DNA of 64,000 nt from Arion vulgaris. Taxonomy: Eukaryota > Mollusca > Gastropoda > Stylommatophora > Arionidae. The translations under genes and the position numbers were made by a program. The stretch is from positions 12,195,427 through 12,259,426 of the forward strand of contig CM036767.1 in the NCBI GenBank assembly GCA_020796225.1. The letters are read 5' to 3'. Each line of letters starts with the position of its first letter. The first letter of the stretch is position 1. Below the pieces are notes generated by a model, which was not told the origin of the DNA, made no database searches, and saw nothing but the letters and a program-made list of their open reading frames with translations. Below, one piece after another: positions 1-10,259 of the stretch.

Positions 1-164
1 GGCACGGTGCCATGAACATCGTAACCCTTCGGTTCGGTGCCACGAACACCGTGAATCTGATAAATCTGTGGCCTTTCTGCCAGCCCGTGGAATTGAGCCC
101 GCACTCACAGAGGACTAGTCACCCGCAGTCCAACGCGATACGAACACTCTGGACAGGCGAGCGC
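1..164 (-). repeat. SINE-C copy, cut by the window edge
   Basis: On the - strand this begins with a tRNA-like head and runs into two copies of a 30-bp motif containing GTTACGATGTTCATGGC. The same layout is found at 24749-24953, 43150-43750 and 49132-49318. It is SINE-like because the 24.7-kb copy has a target-site duplication and a poly(A)-like tail. Confidence 0.7.
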
Positions 165-246
165 ATTCGTATCTTACGACATGGCTTGTAGATCGTAGTA
201 GTACTATTCCTTGCTTCCATTGCGGGGCTCGGCACTACACGGGCGA
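165..246 (-). repeat. SINE-A fragment (5' end only)
   Basis: It matches the reverse complement of the SINE-A head: GCAAGGAATAGTACTACTA, then a region corresponding to the family core GCATGTCGTAAGAGGCGAC. The rest of the element is missing; it abuts SINE-C directly. Confidence 0.65.
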
Positions 247-254
247 AAAACTCT

Positions 255-310
255 ATTTATGAAGCACACACAAAAGCTCGTACTAGAAATCTCTTCTTAT
301 CCTGTAATGC
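255..310 (+). mobile_element. LINE-2 fragment, last codons of the ORF
   Basis: The translation YEAHTKARTRNLFL matches the end of the LINE-2 reading frame (compare AHTRARFRNLFLT near 12.9 kb and AHTKAHFRNLLLT near 32.8 kb). Only the extreme 3' end survives. Confidence 0.6.
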
Positions 311-399
311 GATGTACGAAAATCATCAAATCGGAGGTGATCAGATCGGGAGAAGGGGTCAAAGGCTCATGAGGTCATGGTGGTAACATGAGCCAGGGT

Positions 400-760
400 T
401 AGCGAGGGGCGCGCTAACCAAGACCCTGCCCTAACCTCCACGCGGTGACCCTGGAAACAGACTATGGTTCTGGTCTGGCAAAGAGGGGCAGGGATCGGGG
501 AGAGAAAAACTACTGGTAGGGGTAGCGGTGCAAGTACGGAAACACGATAAAGATACATACAAAGAAAATGCACAAATCTCCTGACCGATGTCCAACAAGA
601 TATTGCCCAAGTCCCTGAACGCAAAGAAACAGAAACGAAACGTCTCAGACATGGATGAGAGGTGCATCCAGTGACCAAACGTATGCCCACGTAGGAGAAG
701 CTCGAAGCCCTGAGGAGGGGCAAACATTGCCAGCCCGTCGGCAAGAATAAATAAGACAGG
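400..760 (-). repeat. Dispersed repeat, inverted copy of 11060-11390
   Basis: The reverse complement shares blocks with 11060-11390, for example ATAGTCTGTTTCCAGG and a segment reading SLDAPLI versus SLDAHLI. It is GC-rich compared with its surroundings. It may be the 5' region of a LINE; I cannot name the family. Confidence 0.5.
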
Positions 761-1510
761 ACCGTAACGAATAAAAGTCTACCCTCGTGTTGGTGCGAGA
801 GAAGATTGCAGCTGACCTAGCATTGGTAGCCTGGTGCAGACACATGTACTGGGCAAGGTTTGCCGAGCGCAAAAGAACAAGTTGCGTTTAGTGCATAACG
901 AAACTACCCGCCCTGGGAAAACCGTGCAAGGTACTGTGCGACTAAAATTAACATCCCCGGAAGAACTGAGGTTGGTGATTCCTAACGGGACTGCCAGCCA
1001 TGGGGCAACCGGGCAATGTTCGATTGCAGTCGTAACTAACATCCCGGAATAACTGTGGCGGGTGATGGCGGCGAGCGCAAAATCCTCAGTTACGCTGATA
1101 GCGCCGACTGAAACGACCCTCTACATTGTTTGTACTCGGCCCCATGCCAGTGCTTTCGACGTTAATTGCAAATTGCCACGTACCAATGCGCGTCTAGAAA
1201 AGGCTGAGAATGTTCCTTCTCCGGATCAGACTCAAAAATGTACGGTAAAGCAAGGCCGACAATGTACGGACCTGACAGGAAGTCCGGGTCTGAACATTGG
1301 CGAAGGCCGAAACTTTACACGGTGTCTTATACGAGTAAGACGCCGTCCGAGGATAAGCTTACAAGCCCGAGAAATATTTCTCAGTCAGAACGGGCATGAA
1401 CAGCGTAACTCACTGTCCCGGCGTAGATCACAAAGCCCAAAAATACGGCAAAGCTGATCGTACCCTAGGTAAAGCTCACCCTAGTAAATCAAAAGCTGGC
1501 TGAAAACGAA
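761..1510. other. GC-rich stretch with no recognised gene
   Basis: There are modest open frames on both strands, including 131 codons at 1062-1457 (+). None shows a recognisable domain, and they overlap in opposite directions. It probably belongs to the same repeat as the preceding segment, but I see no second copy of this part in the window. Confidence 0.4.
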
Positions 1511-1516
1511 CACCCC

Positions 1517-1650
1517 ACCGAAGGATAAGCAACTGGGCTCCAATAGGTGCTGAAGGCTGGTGCACGTACATTACGTTCGGACGTTTGGCTGTTTATATAT
1601 CACAATGAGAATGATTAAAACAGGCCTAGAACGATCGAAGAAGAAGAAGA
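1517..1650 (+). repeat. Dispersed repeat that also seeds the 34-bp array at 40.5 kb
   Basis: It contains CCGAAGGATAAGCA, then GGCTGTTTATATATCACA, then AACGATCGAAGAAGAAGAAG. The same order occurs at 40520-41045, where the middle motif has been amplified about 13-fold. The GAAGAAG tail is like those of SINE-A and SINE-B. Confidence 0.6.
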
Positions 1651-1692
1651 TCGGGAGAAAATCGTTTGGGTGGCTGCGGTAATACTGAGCAA

Positions 1693-1928
1693 ATAAGCGA
1701 TTGAACGAAGACAGGTATCGACAGTATTACATAAGATAGTGAAAAATTAATTATAAAATATTCAAATAAACAACACTCGACGTTTCGATAAGTTGTTTGT
1801 GTACATGTGTGTTCTTGATAAAGGTCTAAGCATCGAAACGTCGAGTGTTGTTTATTTTAATATTTTATAATTAATTTTTCACTATCTTATGTAATACTGC
1901 TGATACCTGTCTTCGTTCAATCGCTTAT
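1693..1928. repeat. Large inverted repeat, Penelope-like terminal repeat in head-to-head arrangement
   Basis: The arms, about 1693-1791 and 1831-1928, are nearly perfect reverse complements of about 98 bp around a 39-bp centre. The right half contains TTGATAAAGGTC followed by CGAAACGTCG. That GATAAAGGC...CGAAACG signature recurs at 5.5, 21.0, 26.5 and 39.1 kb. Known Penelope-like elements carry a hammerhead-type motif in their terminal repeats and often form inverted copies; assigning this repeat to that group is inference. Confidence 0.6.
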
Positions 1929-2520
1929 CCTGTAAGCACGACAGAATTAGATAAAAGAGAGAAGTTACTTACATCACAAGTGACTGACCACCTACCCCAG
2001 AAGATGAGAACACTTGGTGCATACACAAATGCACTACAACTCAAACTGTCGCCTGTAAATTCGCTTTTATTACCTCAGATCGAAGAGGAGCACTTTCAGT
2101 TGATTTCTAGATTGTCAAACTAATGTCTGATCTCTGTTTCACATCTTCCATCCTCTGTTCTGGATAAACAAAATGTTTTAATTGCTTCAGTTTCGTTTCA
2201 TTTATTTTTATGTTGTTGTTTTGGGGTGTGTTTTTTTGGTACTTTGTCATTAGACGGCCGCAACTGACAGGAAGACCTATTTTTAGAAATTGTCGGAAAG
2301 TGTCATCTATTTTTAGATATGTTGTAAACAGTCGTGGACAGTCCACTTTGGGACCCAGGTAGGTCAAGCATTAGTATGTGGATGCATTTGTATTCGGAGT
2401 TATTAGTATTTGAAAATTTGTGTGACGATACCGGAATTTTGAACATTTGGGTATCAGAATTTGTATTGCATTTCAATTTATTATTTGAGGGCGGAAAGTC
2501 AATCTCAGTCAATCTTTCTT
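1929..2520. other. No recognised feature
   Basis: AT-rich sequence with short overlapping frames on both strands. I see no repeat shared with the rest of the window and no splice-site-bounded exon. Confidence 0.5.
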
Positions 2521-3607
2521 TGAAAATGAATCCTGCAACCATGAATCTTTTACAGCTATCAGCAATGACTGAAAACAAGGCGAGTAGCATTGGTATTCTA
2601 CATTCTGTAAGATATTGTATGATTATCGATAGGTGCAAGTGCAGAAAGATGGCGTTGCCATAAGACAGGCTTGCAGGGAGTCTTTTCATCTTAGAAAAGG
2701 AACGTGGTTAGAAGGCTCACGCCTAACGTATAGACAGATTATTCTGTTCATATACTGCTGGTCTCAGAATTTGACAACCATAACATATTGTGAAAAAGAG
2801 TTAAAGATGTCGCCAGGTTCAACTGTTGACTGGTCGAATTACCTGCGGGAGGTATGTGCTAATATACTGATACTCATACTAAACCCTGCAGTTATAAATA
2901 TAGGAGGCCCAAATCGCACTGTTGAGATTGATGAGAGCCTATTTACTAGGAGGAAAAGTAACGCTGGGCGACTTACTCCACCACAGGTACTTCAATATTT
3001 TTTTTTCTTGATGAGAGCCTATTTACTAGGAGGAAAAGTAACGCTGGGCGACTTACTCCACCACAGGTACTTCAATATTTTTTTTTCAAAATGGTGCTAT
3101 AGCATTAAAAATAGCACCATTGGATAGGCCTTAAAATATTCAATGACACCCTTAGCCAAGTCTGTGTCAATTCTGAAAAAAAGTTAAAGTTTAACTGATT
3201 GGGTATTTGGTGGTATCTGTCGTGAGACCAGCGAATGTTTCATGTTCTGTGTTGTTGACAGAACAGCAGCAACGCTGCTACCCATTATTGAGGCACACAT
3301 TAGGCTCGGTACTACTATTGTATCTGACCAATGGCGTGCCTACAACGGAGTGCGAAATATTGTTGGATATGAACATCTGACAGTTAACCACTCCAAGAAC
3401 TTTGTTGATCCAATCTCGGGTGCACATACACAGAACATTGAACGTCTGTGATCAGTAAAGGAGTCGAACAAAAAGAAGTATGGTACTCACAGGCATATGC
3501 TGGAGTCCTACATGTGCGAGTTTATGTGGCGTCATCGCTGTAGAATCGCAGGTATTGACGTCAACTCCATTCTCGCTGACATAGTTGTCTTTTGTCCTCC
3601 ACAATGA
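2521..3607 (+). pseudogene. Merlin (IS1595/ISXO2-like) DDE transposase, dead copy
   Basis: It encodes a DNA transposase of the Merlin superfamily, whose IS1595-type DDE domain cuts and pastes its own element. Three blocks align with the family order: an N-terminal part ending near RCKCRKMALP, a region with RKGTWLEGSRLT, CEKELKM and VDWSNYLREVCA, and the catalytic part. Catalytic motifs visible are VEIDESLF (first Asp), SDQWRAY (second Asp) and HTQNIERL (third acidic site). The copy is broken: a stop and frame change near 2660, a 78-bp duplication plus about 190 bp of extra sequence between PPQ and WVFGGIC (about 2999-3198), and TGA in place of an expected Trp at about 3452. The terminal frame runs to a natural stop at 3605-3607. 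Terminal inverted repeats were not identified. Confidence 0.88.
2931..3086 (+). repeat. Tandem duplication of 78 bp inside the Merlin gene
   Basis: The segment beginning GATGAGAGCCTATTTACTAG and ending in a T-run is present twice back to back, almost without difference. It covers the first catalytic Asp motif, so that motif is encoded twice, the second time in another frame. Confidence 0.9.
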
Positions 3608-3791
3608 GCACTTGCCTTTCGATTCAGACTGCTGGTCCACTATTAAAACATGCATTGATTCAAACTGCACAGTCCTTTTTAGGACCATCCTCAAATATCT
3701 CAATTAACATCCAATGTGAATTGCACAAGAGTTGATTTAATATATGTTTGTATATCCTTGTAAATTCTCTTCAAATGTGGTGTACTTCAGT

Positions 3792-3927
3792 GTGTAATTA
3801 TTGTTTTTATATTATTCGCAGCCCAACAGATAAAGCAGCCTCAGATGCTATCGAGGATTGAACCCACGGCCACAGATGTCCACATTGAAGTTATATGCCA
3901 CGGAAAAACGGTGGTCACCGCTGGAAA
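3792..3927 (-). repeat. Possible tRNA-derived SINE fragment, copy 1
   Basis: It is about 97 percent identical to 5052-5190. Read on the - strand it has GGGTTCAATCC, a good RNA polymerase III B box, preceded by a loose A-box-like TGGCATATAACTTC. No tail or target duplication could be defined. Confidence 0.45.
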
Positions 3928-3984
3928 GTTTACTGTTATAAACATCAGGAAAAGTATTAGTTACTTATTAGAAAGGCACATTAT

Positions 3985-4790
3985 CTATATCAGCTGGCTA
4001 TGACAAAAGAGTCCTCCTTTTCGCTAACGATGCTGCCTTAGTCGCCCACAGTGAGATTGCAATGCCTAATCAATAATTTGTCAAAGGCATGCGACCTATT
4101 TTCTCCGACTATAAGTGTCTCCAAAACAATTGTTTTATGTCAGGGAGGTAACACAACAAATATCACTTTAAATGGCAACCATCTAACACCAGTTCAAAAA
4201 TTCTGCTATCTTGGGTCCATTGGTTAGTGCCAGCCTTTCTCTTGATGAAGAAATCAACTCTCGTGTAGGGAGTGCGGCTACTACATTCGGCATACTATCA
4301 AAGCGAGCGTGGACAACACAAAACTGACATTGCAGACGAAGATTAAAATATATCGTATCGAGCCTGTGTAATTAGTTCTTTACTATATGGTTCAGAAACA
4401 TGGACAGCCTACTAAAGACACTAGAGGAGACTTAACATCTTTCACCTTCGATGTCTCCACAAGATTATGAACATCAGGTGGTACGAGAAGATAACCAACT
4501 CTGAAGTACTGCAACGTGCAAATCTGCCTTCCATCATGGGCATGCTCAGCAGTAGACGACAGATGGTTGGGGCATGTGAGAAGAATGGAAACCTGTCGCA
4601 TACCAAAAGAAATGTTCTGTGAACTTTCGGAGGGGAAGAGACACCAGGACAGACCACTGCTCAGATATAAAGATGTCTGCAAAGCCTCAATGAAAAACTT
4701 TTCTATAGGTCCTAGCACATGGGAAAAACTAGCTGATGACAGAGTTGTGTGGAAAGCCAAATTGCAACAGAAAGGGTGCAGAATCTTTTG
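3985..4790 (+). mobile_element. LINE-6 reverse transcriptase fragment, 3' part
   Basis: Broken frames read LLFANDAALVAH (the YADD-type catalytic box with one change), then SKTIVLCQGG, KFCYLGSI, then WLGHVRRMETCRIPKEMF and RPLLRYKDVCKASMKNF. This is the palm-to-C-terminus order of a non-LTR retrotransposon polymerase. At least three frameshifts are needed, so it is dead. A sister fragment lies at 62710-63150. Confidence 0.8.
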
Positions 4791-4890
4791 AGAAGAGACT
4801 TATGTATGAGCTGAACAACAAGAGAGAAAAGTGAAAACTCAGAAGTTGTCACAGTAAAACAATTGCCAATTGACCGTCTGTAAAGACAAA

Positions 4891-4893
<3 letters not shown>

Positions 4894-4966
<73 letters not shown>
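4894..4966. repeat. (AT)n microsatellite
   Basis: About 36 uninterrupted AT dinucleotides, directly downstream of the LINE-6 tail. Confidence 0.98.
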
Positions 4967-4967
<1 letters not shown>

Positions 4968-5051
4968 TTATTAGAAGCATGTAGTAGTTTAGAAAATTTT
5001 TAGAGAATTAATGTTATCTCAAGACATTAAATGAACACATATACACACAAC

Positions 5052-5190
5052 TCAGTGTGTAATTATTGTTTTGGTATTATTCGTAGCCCAACAGATAAAG
5101 CAGCCTCAGATGCTATCGAGGATTGAACCCACGGCCACAGATATGTCCACATTGAAGTTGTATGCCACGGAAAAACAGTGGTCACCGCTG
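5052..5190 (-). repeat. Possible tRNA-derived SINE fragment, copy 2
   Basis: Same sequence and orientation as 3792-3927, with a 2-bp insertion near 5142. The second copy runs into different 3' sequence after GGTCACCGCTGGAA. Confidence 0.45.
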
Positions 5191-5525
5191 GAACAACACT
5201 GGAAACAAGAAGTTTGTAGGTATTGCTTATTATCTCTGCTTATGTTTGTCCTTATTTCTTTTGTTATAATTCTGTTGGCTGACCTATTTTCTTACTCTGC
5301 TATTCCCTGTGCCTATTTCTCTGCTGTATTAACCTGTAGTGTACCATTTGCAATCCACTCATTCTTTTCATCGTGGAACCATATCTTTGGCTGTCGGCAA
5401 TAGGAATTCTCTAGCATGTACATATGTTGTATATATATTTCATGTTTCTTTTTAGTGACACATTTTCATTTTATGGTAGTTAGGAGTTTATTGCTGTATT
5501 CTATATTTAGCATGCTGTGTAGTCT

Positions 5526-5590
5526 GTTTTATTCTATGCTTGATAAAGGCCTCTTAGTCAAAACTTTGTGTTTTTATGTATTTTGTGAAT
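5526..5590 (+). repeat. Penelope-like terminal repeat fragment
   Basis: It reads CTTGATAAAGGCCTC, then AAAACTTTGTGTTTTTATG, a decayed version of the 21.0-kb and 26.5-kb copies. The key GAAAC has become AAAAC. Confidence 0.5.
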
Positions 5591-5779
5591 TACATGTGGT
5601 TCTTCTTGAACCTTATATCAACAAATTCAAGAGCAAACAGGACGTTGTTTGCTATTGAATTTTGAGTAATGATTACTTTGATGCATACTTTTCTAGGCAT
5701 CACAGGTTTGCAGTAAGAAATTAATTAATCATTGATTGGTCAGATAGTTGGAATTTCAATATTTTTTCCTTTTCTTCAG

Positions 5780-5853
5780 GTCGTGTTAAGAGGAAGAATG
5801 CCAAGAGGAGCCATTCTGGTGTTGGAGGCGATGATGAAGATTCAGGAGATTAA
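5780..5853 (+). CDS. Probable terminal coding exon of an unidentified host gene
   Basis: A strong polypyrimidine tract and AG (TTTTTCCTTTTCTTCAG, ending at 5779) precede a short open frame that stops with TAA at 5851-5853. In the favoured frame, after two leading bases, the product is RVKRKNAKRSHSGVGG followed by DDEDSGD: a basic, nuclear-localisation-like patch and an acidic end. ATTAAA, a possible poly(A) signal, follows at about 5872. I do not recognise the protein. A second frame (VVLRGRMPRGAIL...) is also open to a TGA at about 5857-5859, so the phase is not certain. The upstream exons cannot be identified here; the region between is full of transposon fragments. Confidence 0.45.
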
Positions 5854-6240
5854 ACATTGACTGCAATTCCCATTAAAAATTTATTCATGAATTATATATT
5901 GTGTTACGTCATTGTAATGTGTGGCTGCTTGTATTTAAGGATTTGATTGAATGCAATTGTATAGCTTATCTGTGTCAACCAGATGTTTTTAAAGGAAAAT
6001 CTCAATTTCAACCTATGAAATATCTGATGGCATCGTTGTTTCATAACCTGAATGCATAAACATCCTGTTGCTTTCAAATTCTTAATTCTTCTGTGGGCTC
6101 AACATTTGCCAACAATTAAAAGAACTTTTCTTGGTTTATCATTGAAGAAACAATTTCTTGTAGCCACTGGATGAAAAGTTCTGATGTCATCCATAACTTT
6201 GAATTGGCTCTGTAATTCATTCACAGTTTTGTCAGACCTT
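5854..6240. other. AT-rich sequence, possibly 3' UTR and downstream flank
   Basis: There is no repeat shared with the window and no coding signal. If 5780-5853 is a terminal exon, the first part is its 3' untranslated region. Confidence 0.35.
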
Positions 6241-6299
6241 GAAACCATGATTTTAAAATCTTCCAATCACAAATAAAGGCCATTTTTCACTAACTGCTT

Positions 6300-7205
6300 C
6301 TTCAATTCCAACTTCGAGAAATATTTCGGATATTCTTTTCTTTTGTCCTTCTCTGCTTTTTGCCGCTAGGCGTAGCAGGTTTAACTGATGATCGGTTTCC
6401 GAGATAATGCACGCTCGGTCGCTTGATATGTTGTGGTATTGTGGAGTTTTAAGATGTCTGTAACTCCATCAACCCATCTATTTCTTGGTCTGCCCCTTCC
6501 TCTTGATGATTCCATTTTCAGGTTGTACCCTCTTGCAACTGGTGTATTCGGGTTCATTCTGACCAAGTGGCCAAACCATTTAAGTCTCTGTTTTTCAATA
6601 AATCTAATAGCAGGTGTTGTTCCGACTGTTCTTCTAATTTCTTATATGGTCTCTTCTTGTTTTATTTACTGCTTTCCTCAAGCATCTCATTTCGCATGTG
6701 TTAATTTTCCTTTCTTGTTCTTTTGTCAGTGCCCATATTTGGCACTGGTAGCACAGTGTTGGTATGAAGATTGCATTTATAATCTGTCCTTTAGTCTCTA
6801 CTGGAATTGCTGGGTGTTTCAAGATTGGGGTAAGCTGGTATGTAATGTTGCTGGATTCTAGTTTCGATCTCTCTGTCCAGTCTACTATCAGATGTGAAGA
6901 TACTTCCAAGGTATTTGAATTCTCTCACCTGCTTTAGCGTTTGGTCATTTATTTGAATGTTAATATCTTTATGTTCTTTGCTTATAGTCATGACTTTTGT
7001 ATGTTGATCTTCATGTTGTATTTGAGGCAGCTATTGTTGAGTAAGTTTGTGTTCTTGAAGCTGTTCAATATTATTATGGAATAAACACTGGTCGTCAGCA
7101 AAGAGTTCATTTTGTTGGTCTATGTCTCGTGATGTTTCGTCTATTTTGGTGATACTATCCATGTATATAATAAAGAGGAGAGGTGATAAACACATCCTTG
7201 CCGTA
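6300..7205 (-). mobile_element. LINE-1 reverse transcriptase fragment
   Basis: Reading the - strand from 7205 down, broken frames give QNELFADDQCLF (catalytic FADD box), KVMTISKEHKDINIQIN, FKYLGSIFTSDSRLDREIE, CEMRCLRKAVNKTRRDHI, then VRMNPNTPVARGYNLKMES and GRGRPRNRWVDG. These are the palm, thumb and C-terminal motifs of a non-LTR retrotransposon. Frameshifts and an upstream truncation make it a dead copy. Relatives are at 20300-20600 and 63165-63560. Confidence 0.82.
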
Positions 7206-7560
7206 CTCCTGATGTTACTGGATTTCGGATATTAGAAAGTATAAATGTTGATGAGAAAGATCTTAGACTGATAAAGAATATGTACTGGCAACAAAGTGCA
7301 GCCATAAGACTAGAGAATCAGATTGGAATCTATCATGCGATACAATTAGGAGTAAGACAAGGACGTGTACTCTCACCAGACCTGTTTAACCTATACAGTA
7401 AAAACATCATGGGGCATAGAAAAAAAGGTTAGAATACAGTTGGTGGACAATCTAAGATACGCTGACAGAATTTTCATGGCTGCAAATGAACAAGACCTGA
7501 TATACATATTATTGAGAGAAAGGATTAAACATGAATATAACGAAAACAGAGGTTATGTTG
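7206..7560 (+). mobile_element. LINE reverse transcriptase fragment, opposite orientation
   Basis: It translates to [19 protein letters not shown], then [17 protein letters not shown] (polymerase motif B region), then NLRYADRIFMAANEQDL, where the YADD box has become YADR. It abuts LINE-1 head to head at about 7205. The lost catalytic Asp and the frameshifts show decay. Confidence 0.75.
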
Positions 7561-7564
7561 TCTC

Positions 7565-8250
7565 TTGTATGAACTTCACTGTCTTTTGTAGCTCACACAG
7601 AGGTCCGTGTAGTTTTCTGTTGAGTGTTGTTTCGTTAGTCTTGAAGTATGTGCTCTGTAGTCTGGTGTGCCTGTACACATGGCTGAATTGCCAATCTTGA
7701 ATTTTGTATCCATGTGGCTACGGAGTCGATTGTGTCCTGTTCTAAGGCACAGAATGACAACTTGTTCCAAGATGTTTAATTTCCTGGTATTCAACAGTGA
7801 GAGTGTATCCACTGCGCTGTTTAAAAAGTAGAGTCTGTAGACCTGGCAATTTTCTGGACTGGAGTGCTGATTTTGTATCAGTCAAAAATACAACAGGTTC
7901 TGGTATTCAACAGTTTCTTAGTTGCCACCTTGAGTGCCTGAATTTCTCCATCATAGTCGTGACAGAATTTCCCAGTTGGTACTCTAATCGCATCTCTAAC
8001 GTTGTTTGGGTATTCTATGTATACTCCTGATCCTCCATTCTTCACTGCATTTTCTGCTTATCCATCCGTATGTACCCAGGGATCATAATATGGGTATTCT
8101 TCATCAAGTAAACTGAGAGTGACTGTCTAGTGCTCATCCGTCCATTCTTGGCATCAATGGTCCCATCATGAATTTATCTCTCTGCAGCCTAAGAGGTTCC
8201 ACATTTGCATGACTTATAGCAAAGATGGTATACACGGTTTGGGCACATAC
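7565..8250 (-). mobile_element. LINE-J (Jockey-like) RNase H and C-terminal fragment
   Basis: On the - strand an RNase H-like stretch (VRDAIRVPTGKF, YDGEIQALKVATKKLL) is followed by the C-terminal motif LEQVVILCLRTGHNRLRSHM and KFKIGNSAMC. In the family this part carries the RNase H domain and a Cys-rich end after the polymerase. Stops and frame changes are present. Confidence 0.7.
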
Positions 8251-8379
8251 AATACAATGGACATTTATTAAACAACTAGAGGATCTGGCATTGTGGCCCC
8301 CAATCATACACAGATAAAATGAATGTTCTAAATAATGTTAGCAACTAGGTTTGAAAATACATGCAGTGTACCAGATTAT

Positions 8380-8770
8380 GCTGGAGAAAACTACTATACA
8401 GGATGTAGAATCATACACATACTTTGGTCGCGACACAGAAGGGGGAACAAACAAAGATGTCAAGATAAGGATACAAAAGTAAGGGAAACCTTATCGCATT
8501 GAGTAAGATATGGAAGTCAAGGAGATCAAAACAAACACAAAGCTGAGAATCTCTCAACCAAATGTGAAGTAAGTGCTGTTCTATTGTTCGAAGACCGAAC
8601 GGAAGCATTGCAAGACAGGCACTGTTTTGGAACCGTAGGGGAAGGCCTATAAATACCAGGAGAGAGCTAGAGACTGATATTAAAAGGATAGGTAAAATAT
8701 GGAAAGAGTTAGAAGGGATGGTAAGAGACCGGAAGGTGAACCTGTGCTTTTTAAAAAATCCTTTGCTGCT
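8380..8770 (+). mobile_element. LINE-5 fragment
   Basis: The translation gives VESYTYFGRDTEGGTNKDV, then KTNTKLRISQPNVK, and after a break RQALFWN and RRELETDIKRIGKIWKELEG. The same protein end appears at 28170-28565, 41285-42616 and 48414-48934. About 100 codons between the two blocks are missing. Confidence 0.75.
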
Positions 8771-8839
8771 AATGAAATCCATTCTTCCTTTTTTTTATTT
8801 CATGTATCTCAGTATCTTCTTATATCTAGCAATAACGAA

Positions 8840-9660
8840 ATTATTAGAAATATACCACAGATATGGAGACTGGCACTCATGTGCCCCATAATAAAGAAAG
8901 GGAAAAACAACAAGAAGGCCACCAGGTACAGACCCATAAGCTTAACCAGCTGTGTTTGCAAAATAATAGAGAGAATGGTCAACAGAAAACTTAATTAAAT
9001 GGTACCTGGAATCAGAGAAACTACTAGTGCCAGAACAAGCAGGATTTAGAGAACACAACAGCACAGAAGATCACATAACATATATATCACAGATTGTTGA
9101 AGATGCCTTCCAACAGAAAAAGAAAGTCTGCACCCTCTGGATAGACCTTCAAAAAGCCTTTGATAGAGTATGGAAAGATGGGTTACAAGTGAGTCACTAT
9201 GGAAGACCTCAATAGTTAAAAAAAACTTCTAAAACATGGGGTCCCTAAGGTACCAGTATTGTCTCCCACCTTGCTCCTCGTATTCATCAATGACCTCATA
9301 CCAGATCTGTCACATGGTGTGAGAACTGTCCTTTATGCTGATGACATAGCAGTATGGAGTGTAGAAGAACACATAACTATAGCTAATAAACAAATACAAA
9401 AGGTTGCAGGCAACATGGGCAGAGAAGTGGTTGGTGCAGATCAACGCTGAAAAATCGCCAACAGCACTATTCACACTATCAAACAAAGAAAGACAGGGCA
9501 GGATAAATACTACTCAGGAACGCACAAGTTCCAATAGACGAGGAACCAAATCACTTAGGCATCACATTAGATAAAAGAATTACATGGGAGCCCCACTTGG
9601 AGAGAACAGACAAAAGCAAGAATGAAGTTAGCTATCCTGAGGAAACAAGTTGATCAAGTT
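8840..9660 (+). mobile_element. LINE-J (Jockey-like) reverse transcriptase fragment
   Basis: Several frames together give the polymerase order: IPQIWRLALMCPIIKKG, RYRPISLTSCVCKIIERMV, VPEQAGFREHNSTEDH, LWIDLQKAFDRVWKDGL (motif A), VLSPTLLLVFINDLIPDL (motif B) and VLYADDIAVW (catalytic YADD, intact). A stop at about 8996 and two frameshifts inactivate it. Downstream, after an inserted LINE-4 piece, RNase H of probably the same element resumes at 10260. Confidence 0.88.
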
Positions 9661-10185
9661 GGGAGCTGATGGGCACAGAAATCTACAAATAGCTCACCAT
9701 TTTCATTTATGTTTCCATGACCATCAATTTCCATCTCTCTCTCATTACCAGTGTTATCGCTGCCAACCTTGACATTCAGGTCTCCCATAAGAATCAGCAT
9801 GTCATGCTTTTGTACTTTATCTGCAGTTGTGAATAGAAATGTTCTTTCCTCTCCTCTTCTGCGCTGTTCTTCGGGGCATAATACATAATGATGTAGGTCT
9901 TCTGGAACTTAACTTTAAATTGGGCACTTATGATGCGGTCAGACACTGGTTCCCATTTCATCAGCCTTTTGGACGCTTCATTGGATAGCAGCATGGTCAC
10001 ACCATTTTAATGGGGTCATCTTAATTTTCTTTGCTCGAGTAGAGCAGCGTTTCTCCCGTCCGGAGTCTTGTTTCCCTAAAGGCATTCCATCTTGTTTCAC
10101 ATAATTCTAGCACTGTGAGCTGGTAGTGATGCATCTCTGTCCGTTGGGACATCTCGCAGCGTCCTCACATTTCAAATCCCTATAA
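9655..10185 (-). mobile_element. LINE-4 apurinic-type endonuclease fragment
   Basis: On the - strand it reads LCETRWNAFRETRLRTGE, then VTMLLSNEASKRLMKWEPVS, RIISAQFKVKFQKTYIIMYY, APKNSAEEERKEHFYSQL, then ILMGDLNVKVGSDNTGNERE. The Y-APKN and GDLN-KVG motifs are typical of the APE-like endonuclease that nicks target DNA for LINEs. It is frameshifted near 10000 and truncated at both ends. Confidence 0.85.
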
Positions 10186-10259
10186 AAATAGGCTTCTTCT
10201 GCGAAATCAACTTGTAAACCTCTAATTTTCTTCTCTGCGGCTAAAAAATGGTTGGGAAC

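Noticed and set aside
1062..1457. 131-codon open frame as a gene
   Set aside because: No recognisable domain, no splice or start context, and it lies in a GC-rich repeat-like stretch with open frames on both strands.
3088..3122. Hairpin ATGGTGCTAT...ATAGCACCAT as a microRNA or terminator
   Set aside because: The 10-bp stem is too short for a microRNA precursor and lies in extra sequence inside the dead Merlin gene.
2999..3198. Spliceosomal intron in the Merlin gene
   Set aside because: CAG|GTACTT could serve as a donor, but no AG precedes the codon for W in WVFGGIC, and the segment includes the partial duplication of the exon itself.
3790..5200. Duplicated coding exon (AG before CCCAACAGATAAAGCAGCC, about 40 open codons)
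   Set aside because: The second copy has a 2-bp shift that changes the frame, the phase does not fit the exon at 5780, and the - strand has a good pol III B box. A SINE fits better.
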